A DNA stretch of 64,000 bases from Hymenobacter sp. IS2118 (GTDB taxonomy: Bacteria; Bacteroidota; Bacteroidia; Cytophagales; Hymenobacteraceae). Positions 56,734 to 64,000 of the stretch are shown one piece after another. Numbering within the stretch: position 1 is the stretch's first letter; each line of letters starts with the position of its first letter. Location: positions 42,801 to 106,800 of the forward strand of contig NZ_JNLX01000067.1 in assembly GCF_000715495.1 (NCBI RefSeq), read 5' to 3'. The notes beneath the pieces were generated by a model. It ran no database searches, was not told where the DNA came from, and saw only the letters and a program-made list of their open reading frames with translations. The translations under genes and the position numbers were made by a program.

Positions 56734-57495
56734 TTACCAGCCGCTGGCCAGCACATCGGCAACGTGCAGGCACTTGAGCGGGAGCTTTTCCTTTTTGATG
56801 TACGCCTCCAGGTGCATCAGGCAGCTTACGTCGGTGCTCACGATAAAGTCGGCGCCGGTAGCCAGAGCGTACTCTACTTTTTGCTGGGCCATGGCCACGG
56901 AAATGGCTTCAAACTTCACGGCAAAAGTGCCGCCGAAGCCGCAGCAGGTGGTGGTTTCGGCCATTTCGAGGCGTTCTAGCCCGGCCACGCCGTCGAGCAG
57001 CTGGCGCGGCGCGGCCCGAATACCGCACTCGCGCAACGCGGCACAAGAGTCGTGATACGTGTATTTGCCCGCCAGTTGGGCGCCGGGAATAGCCGTGATT
57101 CCTAGCACATCCACCAGAAATTCGGTGAGCTCATACGTGCGGCCCTGCACGCCCCGGCAGGCTGCCTGCTGCGGCCGGTCCGCAAACAGCTCGGTATAGC
57201 TGTTGCGCACCATGCCCACACAGGAGGCCGAAGGGCTCACAATGTAGCGCAAAGGCGCGTTCTGGCCGGTTGGTGCTGCTGGAGCGGCAAAATCATTCAG
57301 GAACTTCTCCGCTACGGCGCGGCTCTCTGGGTGATGGCCGGCATTGTAAGCGGGCTGCCCGCAGCAGGTCTGCTCCGCGTTATAGTTCACCTGCACCCCA
57401 ACCCGCTCCAACACTTTCACCATGTTCAGGGCGGTGGTGGGGTAAAGCTGGTCAACGAAGCAGGGAATGAAGATGTCAACGTGAACGTTTGGCAT
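56734..57495 (-). CDS. (Fe-S)-binding CCG-domain protein, LutA/GlcF-like
   Basis: A 253-aa cytoplasmic protein with two cysteine-rich CCG domains: VDIFIPCFVDQLYP, EQTCCGQPAYNAGH, then YHDSCAALRECG and TTCCGFGGTFAVKF. This is the LutA subunit pattern for iron-sulfur-dependent lactate oxidation (LutABC). LutB and LutC are not adjacent here. ATG 57495 lies inside the end of the upstream gene (20-base overlap), pointing to a minus-strand operon with the HMG-CoA-lyase gene. Confidence 0.85.
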   Translation of the reverse strand: MPNVHVDIFIPCFVDQLYPTTALNMVKVLERVGVQVNYNAEQTCCGQPAYNAGHHPESRAVAEKFLNDFAAPAAPTGQNAPLRYIVSPSASCVGMVRNSYTELFADRPQQAACRGVQGRTYELTEFLVDVLGITAIPGAQLAGKYTYHDSCAALRECGIRAAPRQLLDGVAGLERLEMAETTTCCGFGGTFAVKFEAISVAMAQQKVEYALATGADFIVSTDVSCLMHLEAYIKKEKLPLKCLHVADVLASGW

Positions 57496-58000
57496 GGCGG
57501 GAAGGCTTTCGAGGGGTGGACTTACTGACAAGGAGCTGTTTGCGCCTAAAATAAACTATAAGCAACAGCATGAGTAGGCAAAACAAGCTTCCAATGCGGT
57601 TCAATAGCGTATTCTGGCGCAGTCCAACCAGCACCGTGCCATCGGCTTCAAGCTGGTATATAAACGCCTCATCTGCGGCCAAATCCAAGTCGTAGTAAGC
57701 CGTGACAACTGCGGCATTTCGCAATTGCTGTTCCCATTTAAATGGCATTGAAACCATCGTATCTGTCGCTCGGGTACCGACATTGAGCTTAAGCGTAACC
57801 GGGGTCGCGCGAAGCCGGAGCAACATCATGATTGTCTGGTTGCGGCTGCCTTCCAATTGGTAATGAACTTGCTGTACCTGTCCGCTGGCCTTGGTCAAAT
57901 TCTCCAACGAACGACTGCTACGGTAGCCTAATAGCGCCGTGCAATACAGGAATACCATTATTACCATTACCAAGACCCACCGTGGCTGCTGCTTATTCAC
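57476..58000 (-). CDS. Small protein with two membrane helices, unknown function
   Basis: A 174-aa protein with membrane helices at both ends (WVLVMVIMVFLYCTALLGYR and IGSLFCLLMLLLIVYFRRK) and an extracytoplasmic loop of about 100 residues. The tail is rich in Lys and Arg. No family recognised. It overlaps the lutA-like gene by 20 bases and follows the HMG-CoA-lyase gene by 16 bases, so it belongs to the same transcript. GTG 58000 is taken as start because the longer frame overlaps the upstream gene; GC content is lower than around it. Confidence 0.6.
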   Translation of the reverse strand: MNKQQPRWVLVMVIMVFLYCTALLGYRSSRSLENLTKASGQVQQVHYQLEGSRNQTIMMLLRLRATPVTLKLNVGTRATDTMVSMPFKWEQQLRNAAVVTAYYDLDLAADEAFIYQLEADGTVLVGLRQNTLLNRIGSLFCLLMLLLIVYFRRKQLLVSKSTPRKPSRHAKRSR

Positions 58001-58016
58001 TAAAAGCTTATTGGAA

Positions 58017-58868
58017 TTAATGGAAGTCGAACACCCCGGCCGCTTCATTGCGGGCCCGGGCCAACGCCTGCAGGTCCAGCCCGGTCATTTCGCCTTGTTC
58101 GTCCGCAAAAACCAGTAGATTCTCGGTGGCCATGTTGCCCGTTAGCTCGTCGGCCGCCATGGGGCAGCCGCCAATGCCGCCAATGGCGCCATCGAAACGG
58201 CGGCATCCGGCTTCGTAGGCCGCGGCCACCTTCTCGTGCCAGCTGGTGGGCGTGGTGTGCAGGTGCGCCCCAAATTCAATTTGCGGAAAGGCTGGAATCA
58301 AAGCCGAAAACAGCGGCGTAATGGTGGCCGCCGTGGAGGCCCCGATGGTATCGGACAGCGCCACGATGCGAACCCCCAGCGCCGCCAGCTGCCGCGTGAA
58401 ATCAGTGACAATTTCCGGGCTCCAGGCATCGCCATACGGGTTGCCGAAGCCCATGGAAAGGTAGGTAACCAGGGTTTTGCCGGTGCGCTCGCACAGCTCT
58501 TGCATGGCGGCTACTTCGGCCAGGGCCTCGGCGGTGGTTTTGTTGGTGTTGCGCTGCTGGAAGGTTTCGGACACCGAGAGCGGGAAGCCGAGGTAGCTGA
58601 TTTCGGGGTATTGGGCGGCCGTTTCGGCACCGCGCAGGTTGGCCACGATGGCCAGCAGCTTGGTGCGCGTAGCCGCCAGGTCGAGGCCGGCCAGCACCTC
58701 GGCGGTGTCGCGCAGCTGCGGAATGGCTTTCGGCGACACGAAGGAGCCAAAGTCCAGGGTATCAAACCCCACCTTCAGCAAGGCGTTGAGGTAGGCGGTT
58801 TTGGTGGCGGTCGGAATAAAATCGGGCAGCCCCTGCATGGCGTCGCGCGGGCATTCAATTAGCTTCAT
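58017..58868 (-). CDS. Hydroxymethylglutaryl-CoA lyase family protein
   Basis: A 283-aa TIM-barrel enzyme that would cleave HMG-CoA to acetyl-CoA and acetoacetate in leucine or ketone body breakdown. Visible: IECPRDAMQG (Arg-Asp pair, in place of the classical PRDGLQ), GAHLHTTP (metal-binding His pair; the usual HDT following is changed to HTT) and GGIGGCPMAADELTGNMATEN with the active Cys. This divergent form is common in Bacteroidota as I recall. ATG 58868 is used; TACCTTTA is 30 bases upstream. Confidence 0.87.
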   Translation of the reverse strand: MKLIECPRDAMQGLPDFIPTATKTAYLNALLKVGFDTLDFGSFVSPKAIPQLRDTAEVLAGLDLAATRTKLLAIVANLRGAETAAQYPEISYLGFPLSVSETFQQRNTNKTTAEALAEVAAMQELCERTGKTLVTYLSMGFGNPYGDAWSPEIVTDFTRQLAALGVRIVALSDTIGASTAATITPLFSALIPAFPQIEFGAHLHTTPTSWHEKVAAAYEAGCRRFDGAIGGIGGCPMAADELTGNMATENLLVFADEQGEMTGLDLQALARARNEAAGVFDFH

Positions 58869-58897
58869 GGCGGAGAAATAGGGGAGGAACGGGCCCC

Positions 58898-58905
58898 TAA
58901 AGGTA
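58898..58905 (-). promoter_or_regulatory. Candidate -7 box TACCTTTA for the HMG-CoA-lyase operon
   Basis: TACCTTTA on the minus strand, 30 bases before the ATG. Confidence 0.35.
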
Positions 58906-59042
58906 GCAGTCCGTAGCAAGCAGGCCCTCGCTCCGCCCTGGCGCCGTACCCGGCACGGTAGGCCCGTGCTACCGAACTACACAAAGCCGGCGGGTGTTTG
59001 AAGGGCATGCTCAATAGGATGGATACCACAACGCTACGGCTG

Positions 59043-60407
59043 ATGAAGCGGCCGAATACACGTTTTTTAATGCCCCTGCTGCTCAGCACGGCGCTGCTAA
59101 TCAGCAGCTGTAGCAAGCAGCAAAGCCTTCAGGCCCTGTTTCAAAAATCGACCCCCCACCAGGCCTATGCCCGGCAGCTGGCGCAGGCCGGCCTGGCCCA
59201 GCGCCCCGGCGGCCGTGCCTGGCTGGCTGCGGCCGGGCAAGCCCTGCGCGACTCGCTGGTAGTGGCGCTGCCGTTTGCCGAAACCGGGTATTTCCGCCCC
59301 GGCAACCCCGGCGCGGCCAGCTACCGCTACGCCGTGCGGGCCGGGGAGCAGGTGCACATAAGCCTTTCCCTGGGCGCGGGGGCGTCGGCGCGGGTCTTTC
59401 TGGATGCTTTTGAAGTAGTGCCCGGCGCGGTCCCCGCGCCCCTGGCCAGTGCTGACACCCTGGCGTTGGACTTCCGCTACCAGGCCGATGCCGATGGCCA
59501 GCACCTGCTGCGGGTGCAGCCCGAGTTGCTGGCCGCCGGCCGCTACACCCTGCGCGTGAATCGGGAGCCGGGCCTGAGCGTGTTTCCGGTGTCGGGGCGC
59601 ACCGATGCCGCTGTGGGCAGCTTCTGGGGTGCCGACCGCGACGGCGGTGCCCGGCGTCACGAGGGTATTGATATTTTTGCCAGCCGGGGCACGCCGGTGG
59701 TCGCCGCTACGGCGGGCGTCATCACCCGCACCGGCGAAACCCCGATTGGCGGCCGCGTGGTGTGGCTGGCCGATGAGGCCGGGCGCGGAAACCACATTTA
59801 CTACGCTCACCTCGACAAGCAGCTGGTGCGCCCCGGCCAGCGCGTGAATGCCGGCGATACGCTGGGCCTGGTGGGCAACACCGGCAATGCCCGGACCACG
59901 ACGCCGCACCTACACTTCGGCATCTACCGCAGCGGGCAGGGTGCCGTCGACCCGTTTCCCTTCGTGCAGCGCCCCGGCGCCGCCGCCCCGCTGCCCAAAG
60001 GCCCCGACCGTCGGGGCGAATTTGTGCGGCTGCGGGCCGACGCAACCCTGCGGCCCGGACCTGAGCCTGGCAAGAGCAAGGGCAAGGGCAAAAATGCACC
60101 CCGTGCCATTGCGCTGAGCAAGCAGCTGCCGCTTCTGGTGGTGGGCCAGCACGGGGCCGCGCTACGGGTGCAGACGCCCACCGGCCAAATCGGTTATGTG
60201 TTAGCGCAGGCAGTGCTGGTCGCCACCGGCAATCCGCTGCGGCGCGTGGTGCTCCCGGCGCTAACTGAGCTGCTCACCGCGCCCGCCGCCGCTTCGTCGG
60301 CGGAGGGCGCCCTGGCCGCCCGCACTTCGGTGGCGGTACTGGGCCAGGCGGCGGGGTTTAGCCTGTTGCGCGGCCCGCGGGGCGAAACCGGCTGGGCCGA
60401 TATTTAA
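59043..60407 (+). CDS. M23-family peptidase lipoprotein
   Basis: A 454-aa lipoprotein (leader MKRPNTRFLMPLLLSTALL, lipobox ISSC). The LytM/M23 domain has its zinc ligands His206 and Asp210 (RHEGIDIFA) and the HLHFG motif with His289 and His291. All needed residues are present, so it may cut peptidoglycan cross-links. A long C-terminal part (residues 330-454) looks like SH3-type repeats that could bind the wall. Earlier starts at 58998 (TTG) or 59007 are possible, but 59043 begins the leader. Confidence 0.88.
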   Translation: MKRPNTRFLMPLLLSTALLISSCSKQQSLQALFQKSTPHQAYARQLAQAGLAQRPGGRAWLAAAGQALRDSLVVALPFAETGYFRPGNPGAASYRYAVRAGEQVHISLSLGAGASARVFLDAFEVVPGAVPAPLASADTLALDFRYQADADGQHLLRVQPELLAAGRYTLRVNREPGLSVFPVSGRTDAAVGSFWGADRDGGARRHEGIDIFASRGTPVVAATAGVITRTGETPIGGRVVWLADEAGRGNHIYYAHLDKQLVRPGQRVNAGDTLGLVGNTGNARTTTPHLHFGIYRSGQGAVDPFPFVQRPGAAAPLPKGPDRRGEFVRLRADATLRPGPEPGKSKGKGKNAPRAIALSKQLPLLVVGQHGAALRVQTPTGQIGYVLAQAVLVATGNPLRRVVLPALTELLTAPAAASSAEGALAARTSVAVLGQAAGFSLLRGPRGETGWADI

Positions 60408-60538
60408 GGAGCACCTGGTTTCAATCTAAACCCTCCAGCCTGCATCAATCGGATAATAATTGAGGTTTGCGCCTGGGCTGCGTAAGGCCAGGTAATAATT
60501 GAGTCTAACAGTTTGAACGCTAGTAGACAAGCTGATAG

Positions 60539-61360
60539 CTAACTGCCTAGCGAGCGTTTAGATAGTACGCGGGTTTGCATCAGCTTGCCTTTCTTATCAT
60601 AGTATTCGGTTTTGACAATGCCCACGGCCGGGTCGTAGTAGTTGACTTCGCGCCCGCTGTTTCTCAGAATCAGGTCGGGGCGGGTGGTGGTGGACGCCTC
60701 GCGCTGCCCTTCCACCGCGTAACAATTGAACGTGCCAGCGGGCACCGTAACCGGGCTTGGGCCGGCCAGAATGGTGCGCTGGCTCACCAGCGTCCGCACT
60801 TTGGCGATGTCGACCATCGAGCTGCTCACCTGTGCCACCACGCCACCCGGTGCCAGCTGGCTCCCCGCCTTTGGCTGGTTGGGCCAGGCCAACGGGACGG
60901 CCGTGTACACGAGCCGGCGATTGCGAAACGACTTCATGTCGTCGTAGCTGATGGCCGCCATGCCATCGGTAAAAGTCGTGTCGTTGCGGCAGAAGTGGGT
61001 GAGGTCCTGCTGCTGAAGAACCCGGTTTTTGAGGTCATATTGCCCGCTTTTCAGTTGAATCTGAGTCGTCATGACGGGGCTCTCGTTCTTGCGGGGCAGC
61101 ACCTCGGTGCTGATTTTCAGCACGCGGTAGCGCCACGTACTCGTGGCCCGGCCCTTGCTATCCAGCAGCTGGTATTCAATACTTTGCCCCTCGGTAAAGC
61201 CAAAGGGCTGGGCGCAGGGAGCCACTTTCTCAAACCGGAGCTCGGAAACCGCCGCTGGCCGCGGCAACGGCAACGAAACGGGCGTGGTCTGGGCCCGGCA
61301 GGCACCGGCCAGTAGCAGCAACCCAGCGGCCAAAGCCGCGCCAGAGGAGTGTTTCGACAT
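60539..61360 (-). CDS. TapB/DUF3108-like exported protein
   Basis: A 273-aa secreted protein: signal peptide SGAALAAGLLLLAGACRA, then a beta-rich body with LKISTEVLPRKNESPVMTTQ, TVPAGTFNCYAVEGQ and a closing YYDPAVGIVKTEYYDKKGKL. The last two motifs are typical of TapB/DUF3108 proteins, a family of unknown molecular role that occurs in Bacteroidota. ATG 61360 gives the signal peptide. TACCTTGC lies 31 bases upstream. Confidence 0.78.
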   Translation of the reverse strand: MSKHSSGAALAAGLLLLAGACRAQTTPVSLPLPRPAAVSELRFEKVAPCAQPFGFTEGQSIEYQLLDSKGRATSTWRYRVLKISTEVLPRKNESPVMTTQIQLKSGQYDLKNRVLQQQDLTHFCRNDTTFTDGMAAISYDDMKSFRNRRLVYTAVPLAWPNQPKAGSQLAPGGVVAQVSSSMVDIAKVRTLVSQRTILAGPSPVTVPAGTFNCYAVEGQREASTTTRPDLILRNSGREVNYYDPAVGIVKTEYYDKKGKLMQTRVLSKRSLGS

Positions 61361-61390
61361 AGAATGGAAGTTGAAAATAGCCATCGGGAT

Positions 61391-61398
61391 GCAAGGTA
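61391..61398 (-). promoter_or_regulatory. Candidate -7 box TACCTTGC
   Basis: TACCTTGC on the minus strand, 31 bases before the TapB-like gene; identical to the amylase box. Confidence 0.4.
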
Positions 61399-61534
61399 CG
61401 CAGCGGGCAACCCCCTTGGATGCAAGCACAACCTGAGCCTCGACCTTGCGTTAGCAGTCACAGGGCCGTACTTTGTGGCCAGTTGGCCCGCCCGGTGCGG
61501 GCGCCGTTTATTCACTACTTATCGATTCGTTGCA

Positions 61535-61786
61535 ATGCCTGATTCTTCTTCCTCTAACTGGGCCGACATGGCCGCTTCCTTGCTCGGCAAGCTCTCGGGC
61601 GGCGTTGAGCTTAGCTGTGCCTTCGAGCAAATGGAGCTGCAAGTCCCCAATCCCCAAAACCCCAGCGCCCCCGCCGCCACCTGGAAACTAAATGGTTCGC
61701 TGCGCATCCGCACCCGCGGCGACCAGCCCGCCGCCCGCCCGGCCGTGCCCCAGTTGCCGCCCAGTCTCCCCGAAGCCGGTGCCTAG
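61535..61786 (+). CDS. Small hypothetical protein, first of an overlapping pair
   Basis: An 83-aa protein: MPDSSSSNWADMAASLLGKL, FEQMELQVPNPQNP, then a Pro/Ala-rich tail. There is no leader, so it is likely cytoplasmic. The stop overlaps the GTG of the next gene by 8 bases, which points to translational coupling and a possible complex. No family recognised. Confidence 0.6.
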   Translation: MPDSSSSNWADMAASLLGKLSGGVELSCAFEQMELQVPNPQNPSAPAATWKLNGSLRIRTRGDQPAARPAVPQLPPSLPEAGA

Positions 61787-62117
61787 CACGCTCGAAATTG
61801 AGGCGCAGCTGGTCATCAATTGGAATGGCCATGCGCTGCAGCTGGTGGCGTCGGGCACTTACCTCATTCTCAATATTCCGAGCCAGCAGGTGCTCGACCT
61901 GCTCACCGCCGGCCCGCCCAAGCCGCCGGGTGCGCCCAAAGCGCCCAAGTCCTCCGGGCCCGACCCGATGCAGCAAATCAACGACCTGGCCCGGCAGCTG
62001 GGCTGGGTGCTCGACCTACGGGTGGGGGGCAAAACGTACGTCACATTCGGCGTGCAGCGCACGCCCAAAATCACGCTCAATGCCGTGCTCGGCAAAATTG
62101 GCTCGTTTTTCCGCTGA
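61779..62117 (+). CDS. Small hypothetical protein, second of an overlapping pair
   Basis: A 112-aa protein starting at GTG 61779 inside the end of the previous gene: LEIEAQLVINWNGHALQLV, a Pro/Lys linker (PPKPPGAPKAPKSSGPD) and a C-terminal amphipathic part. Both proteins of the pair look like beta-rich modules joined to a Pro-rich tail. They might be one former gene split by a frame change, since each begins with a Leu/Glu strand (VELSCAFEQ and LEIEAQL). Function unknown. Confidence 0.6.
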   Translation: MPSTLEIEAQLVINWNGHALQLVASGTYLILNIPSQQVLDLLTAGPPKPPGAPKAPKSSGPDPMQQINDLARQLGWVLDLRVGGKTYVTFGVQRTPKITLNAVLGKIGSFFR

Positions 62118-62200
62118 GTAGTTTCGCGGGGTCCGGCAGGTGTTTTTGCAACTAATTGTTCGTCCATTAGTTTGCTAGTGAACACTCTCTGCCGGTCCTA

Positions 62201-62854
62201 ATGAAATCCGAACACGAACATCCCAACCAGGTCAGCGCTGGGCAAAGCGCTTCTCCCTTTAGCCGTACCGGCAGCCTCCCTCCGGTTACCGTGGCGCTGT
62301 ACTTTGCCCTGCTGGGCATCACGGTAATGTTTATGGTGTTGGTGGCTGCCTACGTGGCCACGCGCCTGCGTAGTGGCGCGCCAACGGGCCTGCACGCATT
62401 GCCCCGCTACTTTTCGCTGAGTACCATCGTGCTGGTGTTTAGTAGTTTCGTGGTTGCTCAGGCGCCCCGGCTTTACCAAGAGGAAGACCTGGGAACGCTG
62501 GTCCGCTGTTTGGGCGCTACGCTATTTTTGGGTAGTGTTTTCGCGGGTTTGCAAATATTAGGCTGGCGTGAGCTTTTTGCCAATGGGGTGCCGTTTCAGG
62601 GGGACGCCAGCAACAGCAGCGGCCAGTTTATCTACCTTATTTCGGCGTTGCACGTCGCGCACTTGCTGGGCGGTATGCTGTTCTTGTTAACGCTGCTGCT
62701 GCGGGTGGTGCGGGCCAAGCGTGATGCGGTGCGCGGCCTCGTCTTCATTCGCAACCCCTACCAACGCCGGCAATTAAAGCTGCTCGGCACCTACTGGCAC
62801 TTTGTTGATGTACTGTGGATTGCGCTTTTCGCCGTCTTCCTCTTCCTGTATTAA
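62201..62854 (+). CDS. Heme-copper oxidase subunit III-like protein
   Basis: A 217-aa membrane protein with five helices: LYFALLGITVMFMVLVAAYVA, SLSTIVLVFSSFVVA, LGATLFLGSVFAGLQILGW, LISALHVAHLLGGMLFLLTL and YWHFVDVLWIALFAVFLFLY. The last is the typical end of cytochrome c oxidase subunit III (CyoC/CoxC). No subunit I or II gene is near, so this is an isolated or accessory subunit. Good family match but the complex cannot be named. Confidence 0.85.
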   Translation: MKSEHEHPNQVSAGQSASPFSRTGSLPPVTVALYFALLGITVMFMVLVAAYVATRLRSGAPTGLHALPRYFSLSTIVLVFSSFVVAQAPRLYQEEDLGTLVRCLGATLFLGSVFAGLQILGWRELFANGVPFQGDASNSSGQFIYLISALHVAHLLGGMLFLLTLLLRVVRAKRDAVRGLVFIRNPYQRRQLKLLGTYWHFVDVLWIALFAVFLFLY

Positions 62855-63216
62855 GCTACAAGCCGCTAGCTTCAAGCTCCAAGCCTGTATTTCTCCATAA
62901 CAGGACTTACGCTGCCAGCAGCTGGCGCGCGTCTCTGACGCGTGACTTCCTGGCCCGGCGTTTCCAAACGCTGCCGCTCGTTCCGTCTGGTCTCGTTGGC
63001 CGCGCGCGTCAGAGACGCGAAACCAGTGGGCAACGCGTCGGAGATGCGCGCCAGCTACTGAGTACGTAAGTCCTCCATAATACTTTACGAACCCCCGCTT
63101 TCTATTTGATTTTGCGCCCGCGTTTGGTTATTCGGCGACCTAAAGCCAATGAGCTGATTGTTAACGGATAAAAGCTTGCAGCATGTAGCTTAAAGCTTGC
63201 GGCTCAACGCTTAACG
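62855..63216. other. 362-base gap, mostly a palindromic element
   Basis: Contains the inverted-repeat element at 62902-63073 and, at 63172-63203, an AAGCTTGC/GCAAGCTT-like degenerate palindrome. No gene is visible. Confidence 0.6.
62893..63080. repeat. Inverted-repeat element with 8-base flanking direct repeats
   Basis: Imperfect arms of about 43 bases (62902-62944 and 63031-63073; ends AGGACTTACG and CGTAAGTCCT) enclose further small palindromes (GTCTCTGACGCG). The octamer CTCCATAA occurs directly on both sides, at 62893-62900 and 63073-63080, like a target-site duplication. Confidence 0.72.
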
Positions 63217-64000
63217 CTACTTCACCACCTCCAGCCAGCCCCGGTACTTTCGGCCATCGGTGTACGTAACGAAGTAGTAGTACAGGCCCGCGCCATCCGA
63301 CCCGGCCCACCGGAAATTTCGCTCTGACGACGTGAAGACCTGTTGGCCCCAGCGGGTGAAAATCCGGACGTTGGCGAACTGCATATCGCAGAAATTAGGC
63401 GGTAAATCCGGCAGTCGGAACTCGTCGTTCTGGCTGTCGTTGTTGGGCGTAATCACGTTGTAGAGTTTCACCGCCAGCGAATCTGGGTTCGTTACCCGCA
63501 GCTGGATGCGTTGAAACTGCGGCAGCGGCTTGCACGTGGCATCGAGGAGCTGGAAGGTCACGGTGAGGTTGCGGTGCAGGTTGGCGGCGGCACAGCTCAC
63601 TTCCCAGCGAAAAGTGCCATTGGCAGCGCCCGTGCCATTCTGAGCTTCGAAGCGCATGCCGGCCAGGGCCAGGTCAAAGCCTTCCTTGCCATTATCGAGG
63701 CTGCCGGTAGCCGTTAGTGTGAGTCCGTCGCGGTCAGGGTCGATACCGCTGAAGGTGGCCGTGTAAACCTGGCCTAGCGGCAACTCCACGACCGGAGCCT
63801 GTTCCGCCACCGCCGTGGGCAGGGTGGAGGTGAGTACCGGCGGCCTATTGGCGTAGCGCACCACCACGGGCACGGTGATGGTTGTGGCCTGCCGAACCCC
63901 GCAGGGCGAAGTAATGGCGGTGAACTGAAAGTTGAACACCGAATCGGCTCCCACCGCCCGGCAATCGACCCGCCAGGTGAAGCGGCCCCGCTGCTGCAAA
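63217..64000 (-). CDS. Surface protein with type B T9SS C-terminal sorting domain (N-terminus outside window)
   Basis: The visible 260 residues are the C-terminal part of a larger protein that continues past the right edge. Ig-like repeats (PPVLTSTLPTAVAEQAP; DPDRDGLTLTATGSLDNGKEG) lead into the gliding-motility-associated domain with YNVITPNNDSQNDEF, VRIFTRWGQQVFTS and WAGSDGAGLYYYFVTY, the pattern of T9SS type B (CHU_C) sorting domains. It is therefore a secreted cell-surface or adhesive protein. Confidence 0.92.
   Translation of the reverse strand, partial: LQQRGRFTWRVDCRAVGADSVFNFQFTAITSPCGVRQATTITVPVVVRYANRPPVLTSTLPTAVAEQAPVVELPLGQVYTATFSGIDPDRDGLTLTATGSLDNGKEGFDLALAGMRFEAQNGTGAANGTFRWEVSCAAANLHRNLTVTFQLLDATCKPLPQFQRIQLRVTNPDSLAVKLYNVITPNNDSQNDEFRLPDLPPNFCDMQFANVRIFTRWGQQVFTSSERNFRWAGSDGAGLYYYFVTYTDGRKYRGWLEVVK

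Overview
The window reads as chromosomal DNA of a GC-rich member of the Bacteroidota, most likely a Hymenobacter-like cytophagalean. The basis is the high GC content, a type B T9SS (gliding-associated) C-terminal domain at the right edge, many lipoprotein boxes, start codons mostly without Shine-Dalgarno sequences, and recurrent TAnnTT(T/G/C)(G/C/A) boxes 18-42 bases upstream of starts, which resemble the Bacteroidota -7 element. I see no rRNA, tRNA, CRISPR array, transposase or phage gene. The gene content is mostly housekeeping and envelope biology.

Layout. 1-3.4 kb: an aldehyde dehydrogenase cut by the left edge, an ECF sigma/anti-sigma pair, and a rhodanese lipoprotein overlapping a TIGR04282-type transferase. 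3.5-7.3 kb (minus): three glycosyltransferases (DPM1-like, cellulose-synthase-like, GT-C). 7.4-12.6 kb: a BCP peroxiredoxin, then a minus-strand redox cluster (FAD oxidoreductase, small His-tailed membrane protein, polytopic 4Fe-4S protein, unknown 172-aa protein). 12.8-20.4 kb: envelope proteins of mostly unknown role, an APC permease, two related lipoproteins and a 921-aa anchored protein. 20.4-28 kb: nadR, corA, then an acyltransferase-like protein, a flippase, a GT2 and a membrane protein that look like a cell-surface glycan operon.

28-34 kb: acyl-ACP desaturase, DUF427, a VWA protein and a Mg-chelatase-like AAA ATPase separated by a divergent rhomboid protease, and a fasciclin protein. 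34-39 kb: alpha-amylase with a LacI-type palindrome upstream, an M14 peptidase carrying a repeat inside its coding sequence, a 23-bp tandem array inside a larger inverted-repeat block, and DoxX. 39-50 kb: surE, histidine phosphatase, M28 and S8 peptidases, a probable barrel, lipoproteins, ligA and a second rhodanese. 50-54 kb: a GH15 enzyme convergent with a fused trehalose-6-phosphate synthase/phosphatase, separated by a perfect 71-base palindrome. 54-64 kb: polysaccharide deacetylase, dapA, a LutA/HMG-CoA-lyase operon, an M23 peptidase, a TapB-like protein, two overlapping small genes, a cytochrome oxidase subunit III-like protein and the T9SS-sorted protein.

The most unusual feature is the number of different palindromic non-coding elements, at least eight families. 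One is embedded in frame in a peptidase gene, one class starts exactly at the stop codons of two neighbouring genes, and one carries a clean 10-copy tandem array. No transposase that could move them is in view. I do not see a clear new defence or mobile system; the repeat families and a few conserved-looking gene sets of unknown role are the best leads.
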